From the NCBI GenBank assembly GCA_902583265.1, contig CACHVD010000003.1, positions 1 through 64,000 on the forward strand: a stretch of 64,000 bases of DNA, read 5' to 3'. The position numbers were made by a program, and so were the translations under genes. Origin of the DNA: an uncultured Prochlorococcus sp. (GTDB taxonomy: Bacteria > Cyanobacteriota > Cyanobacteriia > PCC-6307 > Cyanobiaceae). Below, one piece after another: positions 56,849-64,000 of this stretch. Numbering within the stretch: position 1 is the stretch's first letter; each line of letters opens with the position of its first letter. The notes beneath the pieces were generated by a model, which saw nothing but the letters and a program-made list of their open reading frames with translations, made no database searches and had not been told where the DNA came from.

Positions 56849-56921
56849 GAGTTCGTAAAGTATGTCTCTAAAGTGAGACGTGTAAGTAAAAACGGAAATA
56901 TTTTCCGCTTCGAAGATTTTA
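56849..56921 (-). promoter_or_regulatory. psbA promoter -10 and structured leader
   Basis: On the minus strand a TAAAAT box (56921-56916) is a likely -10; a convincing -35 is not seen. The predicted leader of about 58 bases carries two dyads. One is the palindrome CGGAAA-TAT-TTTCCG (56893-56907) at its 5' end. The other is GTCTC/GAGAC with a six-base loop (56864-56868 and 56875-56879), ending 15 bases before the ATG. The second hairpin lies where a ribosome site would be. The 433 bases from 56849 to 57281 otherwise hold only the small ORF at 57036-57164; no further features are visible. Confidence 0.5.
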
Positions 56922-57035
56922 GACCAAAATCGCTAAAAATGTGTAAATATTTTTTCTATAAGTAAACTTATTTTTTAGAACATAGGAGAAAAGAACTTCC
57001 ATGTCTTAAGATTTTCTTTGTTATTGAGGTTCAAC

Positions 57036-57164
57036 TTGGTAATAATCGAATGGCTTCTTAACGGAAAAAGATCTAGAGAAGTAGTTTCCTTAAGAGAGGC
57101 TAAATATAGAAGACTGCAATTAGAGGCTTTTGGAGCTGTTATTTATTGGAGTGAAAGAATTTAG
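57036..57164 (+). CDS. Possible small protein (42 aa), unknown function
   Basis: A 42-codon ORF between the psbA promoter and the aspartoacylase gene, on the plus strand. From a TTG the product begins MVIIEWLLNGKRSREVVSLR and ends AFGAVIYWSERI. The composition (basic middle, aromatic/hydrophobic ends) looks protein-like rather than random AT-rich translation, and the rest of the 433-base gap is far poorer in G+C. Another in-frame TTG (57024) would add four residues. No family recognised and no ribosome site visible, so this is tentative. Confidence 0.45.
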   Translation: MVIIEWLLNGKRSREVVSLREAKYRRLQLEAFGAVIYWSERI

Positions 57165-57281
57165 GTTTTTAAGGTTTAAAAATAAGAAAAAAAAATAAAA
57201 ATAATAAATATTAAATAAACTTATCTATAAAATAAAAAATCCTTATTAGTTTTCAACAATTTATTGTTCCGGTTTCTTAAT

Positions 57282-58187
57282 TTAAAAACTTTCAAACTCT
57301 TGAATCCATTGTTTTTTGCAACAAATCACTTCTTTTTTTGTATAGCTCATGGCAATTTTTTTTTCCTTATAAGCAACTTCTCCAATAAAAACAGGCCAAA
57401 TCAATTGGTCACGTTCATATTTGTGGATTATTCCTTGGCTATCAAGAAATAATGGATCTCCTTTTTTAATCATTTTCCAATCTTGGTTTATTCTCTCAGG
57501 ATGAATTATGCCATCAATATCTCCCTTTTCATCTCTTGGATAATCTATACTCCCTTTATGAACGTGAACCACTAATTCCTTTGGAAGTTCTATAAGATTA
57601 TTTTTTAATTTATCTATCTCTTCCCTTAGAGAGCTAATTATTAAAGAGAATCTATTTATAATATTTTGATCATAAAAATTTTGTGCGACAGCTCCTATTT
57701 CAATAACTAAACCACATGGCCAAGCTTCTACAAGAAAGCCTGTTTGGGCTTTATCTTTTTCGTGCAAATAAATAGGCAATCCAAATTTATTCTGCAGTAA
57801 TGCAGCTAAACAAAAATCTTTGGATCTCCTCCCATACATAACAATGCTTGTTCCCATATTTGCAGTAGTAGTGTGCAAATCGATTGCAATTTCACAGGGT
57901 TTAGATCCGTCAATTCCAAATTCATCTACTAAAAAATTGGCTCTATTAGTTTCATAAAAGCTATTATTGTGTTGATCAAAATTTTCACTTTCTTTAAAAG
58001 ATCTATTTAAATCTACATCTATATATCTGCACCCTTTTTCATAGGCAACAGGATTACCTATGATGTATTCATACTCAATACCATAATTGAGCCTATTTTC
58101 CTCTTTATTAAATTGCTTAACCGCCCACACAGGATTAATTTCATTCCCATGGGTGCCTGAAACGATAAGTATCCTTTGAACAGTCAT
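57282..58187 (-). CDS. Aspartoacylase/succinylglutamate desuccinylase family zinc hydrolase
   Basis: A 301-residue metallohydrolase that deacylates N-acyl amino acids, annotated as probable aspartoacylase in this genus. The zinc motif HGNE is in VSGTHGNEINP (H13, E16); a later His is in IDLHTTTANMG, and DVDLNRSF contacts substrate. YEHLHK-type features are not needed; the catalytic Glu is in GLVIEIGAVAQN. The physiological substrate is uncertain. It is divergent from the GST-like gene, with a 23-base gap. Confidence 0.87.
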   Translation of the reverse strand: MTVQRILIVSGTHGNEINPVWAVKQFNKEENRLNYGIEYEYIIGNPVAYEKGCRYIDVDLNRSFKESENFDQHNNSFYETNRANFLVDEFGIDGSKPCEIAIDLHTTTANMGTSIVMYGRRSKDFCLAALLQNKFGLPIYLHEKDKAQTGFLVEAWPCGLVIEIGAVAQNFYDQNIINRFSLIISSLREEIDKLKNNLIELPKELVVHVHKGSIDYPRDEKGDIDGIIHPERINQDWKMIKKGDPLFLDSQGIIHKYERDQLIWPVFIGEVAYKEKKIAMSYTKKEVICCKKQWIQEFESF

Positions 58188-58210
58188 TTTTTCTTTAAAA
58201 ATAAAATTTC

Positions 58211-59155
58211 ATGCAAAATAAATACCTTATAAAGGCCTCAAGAAAATTCTGGTTTTGGTTTTGGACCCAATTAATGAATGGCTTCGCACCATCAGATTTA
58301 CATGGTAATTATAAAAGACCTAAAGGTATAACAATTGATAGTGAATACGATATTAATAATGAAAATGGACAAATTTATTTGTTGGTAGGAAATTCTTGTC
58401 CATGGTGTCAAAGAACTTTACTCGTCCACGAAATAAAACATTTATCTAAAAAAATTAAAGTTATTTTTTTAAAAGCAGATTTAGAGCATGGCGAATGGAT
58501 TTTCAATACCAAGATTAAAGGATGTAGGAGACTTTCTGACCTCTACAAAAAAGCTAATAAAAAGATAATTTTTAGAGCAACATTACCCCTCTTAATTAGT
58601 TTTGTAAAAGATGAAGTAAATATTTTGTCTAATGAAAGTTCCCAGATAATAAAACTACTAAATTCAATAAAAATTCAATCCCCATATCAGATAGTAAATA
58701 TTAAAGACTGTAACCAAAAAGATTTAGATTTAATTAATAAAAGCATTAATGATGGCGTATATAAATGTGGTTTCGCCAGAAACCAGTCAGCTTACGAAAA
58801 AGCAAGTCAAAATCTTTTCGCAGCTATAAATGAAGTTGAAAATTTACTACAAAAAAACAAAGGGGACTGGATATTTGGTGAAGAGTTAACTTACGCAGAT
58901 ATTTACCTTTTCCCAACGCTTATAAGATGGGAATTGATATATAGCAAACTTTTCAAATGTACTGAACAAGAACTATCTAGTTTCGAAAATATTATAGAAT
59001 GGAGATTAAAGTTCTTTAACTTATTTAACGTAAATAGGACATGCTTCGACAATGAATGGAAAAAAGATTACTACAAAGCTTTATTCCCTTTAAACCCAAA
59101 TCAACTTATCCCAGTTTTACCATCGTTAGAGGAAATAATGAGATTTGAGTCCTAA
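58211..59155 (+). CDS. Glutathione S-transferase-like protein (glutathionyl-hydroquinone reductase type)
   Basis: A 314-residue protein with a thioredoxin-like N-terminal domain carrying the Cys motif NSCPWCQRTLLVH (about residues 62-74) and an all-helical C-terminal GST domain (DWIFGEELTYADIYLFPTLIRW). The length and CPWC motif resemble the Xi-class/omega-like enzymes that reduce glutathionyl-quinones. The usual PVLWD stretch is not clearly present, so the exact reaction is open. A role in quinone or oxidative-stress chemistry is inferred. Confidence 0.78.
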   Translation: MQNKYLIKASRKFWFWFWTQLMNGFAPSDLHGNYKRPKGITIDSEYDINNENGQIYLLVGNSCPWCQRTLLVHEIKHLSKKIKVIFLKADLEHGEWIFNTKIKGCRRLSDLYKKANKKIIFRATLPLLISFVKDEVNILSNESSQIIKLLNSIKIQSPYQIVNIKDCNQKDLDLINKSINDGVYKCGFARNQSAYEKASQNLFAAINEVENLLQKNKGDWIFGEELTYADIYLFPTLIRWELIYSKLFKCTEQELSSFENIIEWRLKFFNLFNVNRTCFDNEWKKDYYKALFPLNPNQLIPVLPSLEEIMRFES

Positions 59156-59283
59156 AAAATACATAAATCAATTTCGGAAAAAAAAATGATGTTGTAATGA
59201 ACACTTATTTAGTTCATAGATAATGCAATTTCATTAGAAATTAACTATGTTATGTATGTCTACTAAAGTACGAAAAGCTTAAA

Positions 59284-59502
59284 ATGAAATCCATTGACGA
59301 ACACATCCAAAAAGATCAATCGGAAATCGAATCTGCAAAAGCAGAGGGCAATCTTCCCAAGGTCAGACATTTAACTGAAGAGCTTAAAGAACTCGAAGAA
59401 TATAAGGATCATCATCCAGATGATAAGCATGATCCTAATGCTTTGGAACTATTCTGCGATGCCAACCCTGATGAACCAGAATGTCTTGTTTATGATGATT
59501 AA
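59284..59502 (+). CDS. cp12: CP12 protein (Calvin-cycle regulator), short form
   Basis: A 72-residue, highly acidic, mostly disordered protein that ties GAPDH and phosphoribulokinase together under oxidising conditions. The C-terminal hallmark is FCDANPDEPECLVYDD with its redox cysteine pair. The N-terminal cysteine pair of plant and many cyanobacterial CP12s is absent: these are the only two cysteines. A single terminator follows and it is a stand-alone gene, so it probably responds to the light/dark cycle independently of neighbours. Confidence 0.93.
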   Translation: MKSIDEHIQKDQSEIESAKAEGNLPKVRHLTEELKELEEYKDHHPDDKHDPNALELFCDANPDEPECLVYDD

Positions 59503-59526
59503 GTTTTTTTATAGATAATACACATT

Positions 59527-59555
59527 AAAAAAGGGCTCTAAAAAGCCCTTTTTTT
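59527..59555 (+). terminator. Rho-independent terminator after CP12 gene
   Basis: An AAAGGGCT/AGCCCTTT stem with a short A/T loop (CTAAAA), preceded by an A run and followed by seven T residues, begins about 25 bases after the CP12 stop. The near-symmetric A/T flanks mean it may act for both strands, including the small gene convergent at 59570. Confidence 0.92.
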
Positions 59556-59569
59556 ATTTGTTAATTTTA

Positions 59570-59752
59570 TTAGTAATCTCTATTAAAATCGGATGGACTT
59601 CCTGTAAGCGAACATACAACCGACTCCTCATTTTTCATTTCCTTGACTTCTACAATTGGTCTTCCCATTTTCTTCAAAACCTCAATATCTTGAATAGTTT
59701 GACATCTAGCTATTATTTTTCCTTGTTGATCAAAGCAAGTATAGAAATTCAT
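59570..59752 (-). CDS. Small conserved hypothetical protein (60 aa)
   Basis: A 60-residue soluble protein: FYTCFDQQGKIIARCQTIQD, then LKKMGRPIVEVKEM and a C-terminal SVVCSLTGSPSDFNRDY. Three cysteines are spread along it. I recall similar short proteins in marine picocyanobacteria but no named family. The plus-strand reading of the same bases gives only a low-complexity hydrophobic product, so the minus strand is preferred. Convergent with CP12 across the shared terminator. Confidence 0.65.
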   Translation of the reverse strand: MNFYTCFDQQGKIIARCQTIQDIEVLKKMGRPIVEVKEMKNEESVVCSLTGSPSDFNRDY

Positions 59753-59838
59753 ATTGTGTTTAAAGAAGTATCTTATTTATGACTAATTTTCATTATTAAA
59801 TCAAGTAAATTTTTAACAAAAAAAATTTTTAATTTAAT

Positions 59839-60822
59839 TTAGATCTTTTGCCATACCTCAGAAAGCAGTGAAGATAAACCTTTTTTTAAAGATGAAGAAA
59901 TAACTAAAACTTTCTTTTTAGATAAATCTTCTAACTTTTTTGTAATTATTTTCAAATAATCATCATCTACCAGCTCCATTTTATTTAATACAATTATCCT
60001 CTCTTTATCTAAAAGACCTTTCCCATATTTTTTTAATTCCTGCTCAATTATCTCAAAATCATGTAAAGGATTTTCTGCAATTGCATCAATTAAGTGAACA
60101 AGAATCTTCGTTCTTTGGATGTGCCTTAAAAAATCATGCCCTAAACCTACTCCATCAGCGGCCCCTGATATTAATCCAGGAATGTCGGCAAAAAGGCAAC
60201 CATTCCCATCAATTTTTCTAACTACACCTAAGTTAGGTATTAGAGTTGTGAAAGGATAATTTGCAATTTTTGGGCGGGCAGATGACACGACGGAAATCAA
60301 AGTACTTTTCCCAGCATTTGGAAGGCCTATAATTCCAACCTCTGCAAGAAGTTTTAGTTCTAATTGAACCTCCCATATCTCACCATCTTTTCCTTCAGTG
60401 AATGATTCTGGGGCTCTATTTTGATTACTTAAATAGTAAGCATTACCATGTCCACCTCTTCCTCCAATGGCAATAGTTAAGCTCTGTTTATCTTTAGTTA
60501 AGTCTCCTAAAATAATGCCTGTTTTAATATCTCTTATTTCAGTTCCACAGGGAACTTTAAGGATTGTATCCTCACCTGAAGCACCTGATCTCTTATTAGG
60601 ACCTCCTTTGCATCCATCTTCAGCAATTATTTCACGTTTGAATTTGAAATCTAATAATGTTTGAAGATTATTATCAGCCATCAAAATAACTGAACCCCCT
60701 CTGCCACCATTCCCCCCAGAAGGACCTCCAGCAGGAACGAATTTTTCTCTTCTAAATGAAACTATTCCATTTCCACCCTTTCCAGCTTTAAGAATAATGT
60801 TTGCTTGATCAATAAATTGCAC
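59839..60822 (-). CDS. obg: GTPase Obg/CgtA
   Basis: Ribosome-associated GTPase in large-subunit assembly and stress control. It has 327 residues. The glycine-rich Obg fold occupies about residues 1-158 ([33 protein letters not shown]). The G domain has P-loop [11 protein letters not shown]3 DIPGLI and G4 NKMEL. The C-terminal OCT extension is absent, as in many cyanobacteria. mutS2 lies 40 bases upstream on the same strand. Confidence 0.96.
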   Translation of the reverse strand: MQFIDQANIILKAGKGGNGIVSFRREKFVPAGGPSGGNGGRGGSVILMADNNLQTLLDFKFKREIIAEDGCKGGPNKRSGASGEDTILKVPCGTEIRDIKTGIILGDLTKDKQSLTIAIGGRGGHGNAYYLSNQNRAPESFTEGKDGEIWEVQLELKLLAEVGIIGLPNAGKSTLISVVSSARPKIANYPFTTLIPNLGVVRKIDGNGCLFADIPGLISGAADGVGLGHDFLRHIQRTKILVHLIDAIAENPLHDFEIIEQELKKYGKGLLDKERIIVLNKMELVDDDYLKIITKKLEDLSKKKVLVISSSLKKGLSSLLSEVWQKI

Positions 60823-60862
60823 TTAATACACTTATTAAATTGTTTTCTAGCTATTTTAAATT

Positions 60863-63274
60863 TTATTTTATCCACGCAATACTGCAACCAGGTCCACCCT
60901 CGTTGTTGGCTGCATCTTCAATCTTATCAACATAATTTAAACCTGATAACCAATTTCTTAGTCCTTTTTTTAATTTTCCTGTTCCAATTCCATGAACAAT
61001 CCATAGCGGTCCATGAAATTTTCTAATTTTCTCTTCGATAATTATTTCGGCTTCATGAACTCTTAGACCTCTTACGTCAATTGTATTTTTACTCGTTCTA
61101 ATTTTAGAAAAAGAAAAATCTTCTCTTTTAGACTTGATCTCAATTTTTGACATTTTGAAATTAGGCTTTTCTCCATTAATACCTTCAAAGTCATTTACAG
61201 ATAATGTGCTTCTGAATGAACCACATTTAACTTCATAAAAACCACCTTTTTTATCAAAATCTATAATTTGACCGGTACTATTTAGACTTTTAATTTTTAC
61301 AAAATCGCCTACCTGAGGATCCCATGATATTGACTTTTCAAATTTTTTTTGGGTTAAATGTTCCGTCTCAATTTCCTTTAATCTTTTTCCAATAATTCTC
61401 GTATCCTCTCCATTAACATTTTTATCTTTTAATTTTTTAATCAAATCTATTACTTCTTTTTTAGCAGATACAATATGTTTTGATAATTTAGACCTTTCAA
61501 TTTCCTGGATTTTTTCAGCATTTATTTTTTGATATTCATAATTTCTCTTCAGTTCATCATGTAATATTTCAGTCCTTGGAATAAGTTCTGCAGCCGCTTC
61601 TGCAGAATTTTGCTGTTTAATCCTCTCTTCTTCAAGTCCTTTAATAATACTGTTAATATTATCAACTTCTTTTGGCTTTAGATAATTTGCAGCTTCATTG
61701 AGTATGCTTTCATCTAGACCAATTTTCTTTGAAATTGACAAAGCATTACTTCTCCCAGGAATGCCCCAGTTGAGTATATATTTTGGCTTCAAAGAATCCT
61801 CATCAAAGGCAACTGATACGTTTTCAAATCTGGAGTCCTTATATTTTAAAGCCTTAATATCTCCATAATGTGTAGTTGCTAACGTGATATCAGATTTATT
61901 TGCAAATTCTTTTAATAAAGCCATCGCAAGAGCACTTCCTTCAAGAGGATCTGTACCAGATCCAATCTCATCTAACAAAACAACTGATAATCCTTTCCTA
62001 TTATCAAGTGAATCTAAAATCTCTTTTATACGGGATATATGCCCACTAAAGGTAGATAAATTCTCTTCTAATGATTGATTATCTCCTATATCAACAAATA
62101 CATGTGGACAGAAAGGGATAATAGGATTATTAGTTGAGGGTATCAATAATCCAGATCTAGCCATAAGTAACGACAAACCCAGACCTTTTAAAGCTGCCGT
62201 TTTACCTCCAGTATTTGGACCTGTAATAGCTACAACTTTAATATTTCTATTTATATGAAAATCCACAGCCACTGGGGGGGGAGCTCCTTTTTTCTTATGT
62301 TCCCAAATCAATAACGGATGAGAAAAACCAATTAAGGAAATTACGGGATTTTTCTCAAAAGTAGGAGTTTTGCCTCCAATCCATTTCGAATATCTTGAAC
62401 GTGTAAAAGCATTTTCTAATCGCAATAAAATAGACGCCATTAAAATAAGATTTTCTGAATTATCACCAATAACTTGAGACCATTTTTGGAGTAATTTAAA
62501 TTCTTCTGCTGTGATCCTTGCGTCTAAAGAAGCAATCTTGTTACCCTTAGTTACTACACTATCAGGTTCAAAATAAACTGTATTTCCTGAAGATGAAGAG
62601 TCATGAATTATGCCTTTAAATTTATCTACATAATTAACTTTTACTGCTAAAACCGGCCTACCATATCGATCTCCAATAGTAGTGTCTTGTAAAAAAGATA
62701 AATTCTTTTGGATAAATTTATCAACTAATATTTTCCTTTCCAGTTTCTTAGATAATAATTCTTTTCTTAGAATAGATAATTCACTACTAGCATTATCCGA
62801 AATCCTGCCATTAGGTTCAATACCATTTTTTAAAATTGTTTCAATATTTTTATGGTCAACTAAATTATTTATGAATGATGAAATAAAAGGCCTTATTTCA
62901 AAATCTAATAAGAGTTTTTTTAAATTTCTTGCCACAGATATTGTTTTCGAAATTTCTAACAATTCAGAAGATAAAATCACACCTCCCTTTGAGCAAATCT
63001 CAATATTTCTAGTAATATCGCAAACACCAGAAAAACTAATTGATTTTTCTAAATTATTTTCTAGCTCAGTTATTTCTACCGTTTCTTTCAAAAGTATTTT
63101 AGAAACATCGTATTCTGAGGGTATTTCAAAACTTAAAATTGCCTTTTTACCCATTTCTGTAGAAGCAAATGAGGATAAATGCGTTTTTAATGAATCCCAG
63201 TCTAGAAGGCTTATAGATTCATCTTCTAGTGATTTCTCTGAATATGATATTTTTGAATGATTTTTCTCTTGCAT
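60863..63274 (-). CDS. mutS2: Endonuclease MutS2
   Basis: MutS-family ATPase acting on recombination intermediates or collided ribosomes rather than mismatches. It has 803 residues. Walker A is TGPNTGGKTAALKG; Walker B and signature are LLDEIGSGTDPLEGSALA; THYGDIK is the switch His region. A coiled-coil clamp spans about residues 520-640. The C-terminal Smr nuclease domain shows DVRGLRVHEAEIIIEE and HGIGTGKLKKGLRNWL. No mismatch-recognition N-terminal domain is present. obg follows on the same strand. Confidence 0.97.
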   Translation of the reverse strand: MQEKNHSKISYSEKSLEDESISLLDWDSLKTHLSSFASTEMGKKAILSFEIPSEYDVSKILLKETVEITELENNLEKSISFSGVCDITRNIEICSKGGVILSSELLEISKTISVARNLKKLLLDFEIRPFISSFINNLVDHKNIETILKNGIEPNGRISDNASSELSILRKELLSKKLERKILVDKFIQKNLSFLQDTTIGDRYGRPVLAVKVNYVDKFKGIIHDSSSSGNTVYFEPDSVVTKGNKIASLDARITAEEFKLLQKWSQVIGDNSENLILMASILLRLENAFTRSRYSKWIGGKTPTFEKNPVISLIGFSHPLLIWEHKKKGAPPPVAVDFHINRNIKVVAITGPNTGGKTAALKGLGLSLLMARSGLLIPSTNNPIIPFCPHVFVDIGDNQSLEENLSTFSGHISRIKEILDSLDNRKGLSVVLLDEIGSGTDPLEGSALAMALLKEFANKSDITLATTHYGDIKALKYKDSRFENVSVAFDEDSLKPKYILNWGIPGRSNALSISKKIGLDESILNEAANYLKPKEVDNINSIIKGLEEERIKQQNSAEAAAELIPRTEILHDELKRNYEYQKINAEKIQEIERSKLSKHIVSAKKEVIDLIKKLKDKNVNGEDTRIIGKRLKEIETEHLTQKKFEKSISWDPQVGDFVKIKSLNSTGQIIDFDKKGGFYEVKCGSFRSTLSVNDFEGINGEKPNFKMSKIEIKSKREDFSFSKIRTSKNTIDVRGLRVHEAEIIIEEKIRKFHGPLWIVHGIGTGKLKKGLRNWLSGLNYVDKIEDAANNEGGPGCSIAWIK

Positions 63275-63286
63275 ACAAAAAAATAA

Positions 63287-63673
63287 TCAAACATTAGATT
63301 GAATCCCTTCAGGAGGAACATAAAGCATCTCGAGCCAGTTCCCTTCAGTATCCTTCATATAAAAAGATGCTGTTCCATCTCTATGTTCATGTAAAGGACC
63401 AACTTTTACACCAGAATTTTTTAAATCGTTTTGAATATTAACTACTTCTTTTTTATTTTCAAAATGAAAAGCAAAGTGCGGTCCTGCAGCTTTATAGCTA
63501 GGACCTAACAACGCAAGTCCATCTTTCCCTTTACCAGCTTCTAAATATGACCAATCTTTATCATCCCAAACCAAATTCATCCCCAATTTTATATAAAAAG
63601 ATTTGGCCCTTTCGAGATTCTCTACTCTAAGTGCAATGTGCCCAATTCTATTTACTCCTTGTGAAAACTTCAA
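63287..63673 (-). CDS. VOC (glyoxalase/bleomycin-resistance) family protein
   Basis: A 128-residue single-module vicinal-oxygen-chelate protein. The beta-alpha-beta repeats show IGHIALRVENLERAKSFYIKL near the N-terminus in parts and FYMKDTEGNWLEMLYVP near the C-terminus; metal ligands could be H12 and E in NWLEML. It resembles lactoylglutathione lyase, but the same fold covers many reactions, so the substrate is open. It lies 12 bases upstream of mutS2 on the same strand. Confidence 0.82.
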   Translation of the reverse strand: MKFSQGVNRIGHIALRVENLERAKSFYIKLGMNLVWDDKDWSYLEAGKGKDGLALLGPSYKAAGPHFAFHFENKKEVVNIQNDLKNSGVKVGPLHEHRDGTASFYMKDTEGNWLEMLYVPPEGIQSNV

Positions 63674-63735
63674 AACAAAGCAGTGAAAATAATATTAATT
63701 TAAGAATAAAACAAATTTTAATTAATAATGAGTTT

Positions 63736-64000
63736 TTAAGTATCCTGCAACCATTGAGATGCATCGCAAGCATGATAAGTGAGTATCAATTTTGCCCCTG
63801 CTCTTTTAAAACTAAGCAAGGTTTCTAAAACAATATCTTTTTCATTAATCCAGTTTTTCATAGCAGCAGACTTTACCATGGAATATTCTCCACTAACGTT
63901 GTATGCAGCTATGGGCTTATTTGAAAAAGTGCTTAGTCTATAAACAATATCTAAATATGAAATTCCTGGTTTTACCATCAAAATATCAGCTCCTTCATAT
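63736..64000 (-). CDS. hemB: Porphobilinogen synthase, C-terminal part (cut by window edge)
   Basis: Condenses two 5-aminolevulinate molecules on the way to chlorophyll, haem and cobalamin. Only about 87 C-terminal codons are inside the window; the frame stays open to base 64000. Visible motifs: GADILMVKPG, YLDIVYRL, NVSGEYSMVKSAA and LLSFKRAGAKLILTYHA, the conserved HemB ending. The catalytic lysines and metal site lie beyond the edge, so they cannot be checked here. Confidence 0.93.
   Translation of the reverse strand, partial: YEGADILMVKPGISYLDIVYRLSTFSNKPIAAYNVSGEYSMVKSAAMKNWINEKDIVLETLLSFKRAGAKLILTYHACDASQWLQDT

Noticed and set aside
59558..59782. 74-residue plus-strand ORF over the 60-residue minus-strand gene
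   Set aside because: Low-complexity hydrophobic product beginning inside the CP12 terminator; the minus-strand reading has a conserved-looking sequence.
62682..63260. 192-residue plus-strand ORF antisense to mutS2
   Set aside because: It is a shadow of a well-conserved gene on the other strand, with a low-complexity S/F/I-rich product and no family resemblance.
1..64000. CRISPR arrays, prophage, insertion sequences or a genomic island
   Set aside because: No regularly spaced repeats, no transposase, integrase or phage structural genes, and no tRNA-flanking direct repeats were seen; the gene content is core cyanobacterial throughout.

Overview
The window reads as a stretch of core chromosome from a high-light-adapted Prochlorococcus, or a very close picocyanobacterial relative. 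The signs are very A+T-rich DNA, short intergenic gaps, and a cyanobacterial photosynthesis set: psbA, psbO, psbH, psbN, psbI, psbK, CrtR, CP12, a Ycf66-like and a Ycf20-like protein. The global nitrogen regulator NtcA and many cyanobacteria-only DUF proteins are also present. The strain cannot be named from the sequence alone. I see no prophage, insertion sequence, integrase, CRISPR array or genomic-island signature.

Layout. 1-10.9 kb: photolyase (cut by the left edge), a DegT-type aminotransferase, a thioredoxin-fold protein, fabI-hisB, a carotenoid oxygenase, rdgB-phosphohexomutase, a TM0106-type nuclease-like protein, YgfZ and pyrE. 11-20 kb: tRNA(CAU), a CNNM/CorC protein, a sugar-type oxidoreductase, tgt-psbK, cobS, a Hik2/CSK-like sensor kinase, a possible structured RNA ahead of a DUF3155 gene, an esterase, purH and DoxX. 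20-31 kb: ispH, amt1 with a textbook NtcA promoter, sfsA, murJ, two small cyanobacterial genes, tRNA-Arg, glyA-cinA and leuC-leuD. 31-37 kb: psbI/psbN facing psbH, pth-DUF3146, an RNase H-fold protein with a DUF3084 protein, ntcA, and a CobO-like gene-dcd-thyX. 37-50 kb: txlA-like, glmM, trmB, DUF3177, ileS, Ycf66-like, tRNA-Leu, crtR, gatC, a DNA glycosylase, pyrB, Ycf20-like, DUF2555 and coaBC. 50-64 kb: psbO, sat, ftsH, a KDPG-aldolase-like gene, aroC, psbA, aspartoacylase, a GST-like gene, CP12, obg, mutS2, a VOC protein and hemB (cut by the right edge).

How the genes fit together. Most are housekeeping genes in short co-directional runs. Clear functional pairs are leuC-leuD, dcd-thyX (dCTP to dUTP, then dUMP to dTMP) and tgt-psbK. 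Nitrogen control is visible in sequence: a perfect GTA-N8-TAC site with a correctly spaced -10 box lies before amt1, and a one-mismatch site with the same geometry lies before ntcA itself. Six convergent gene pairs overlap by 4-23 bases, as expected of a streamlined genome.

The items most worth a second look are modest. They are a nested inverted-repeat element at 16.83-16.90 kb, overlapping inverted repeats between ntcA and the CobO-like gene, and three proteins that keep a family fold but appear to have lost key catalytic residues (CobO-like, TM0106-like, KDPG-aldolase-like). Two genes (cobS and the glycosylase) have no ATG/GTG/TTG start at the expected place, and a 42-codon ORF lies upstream of psbA. 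I found no convincing wholly new multi-gene system.
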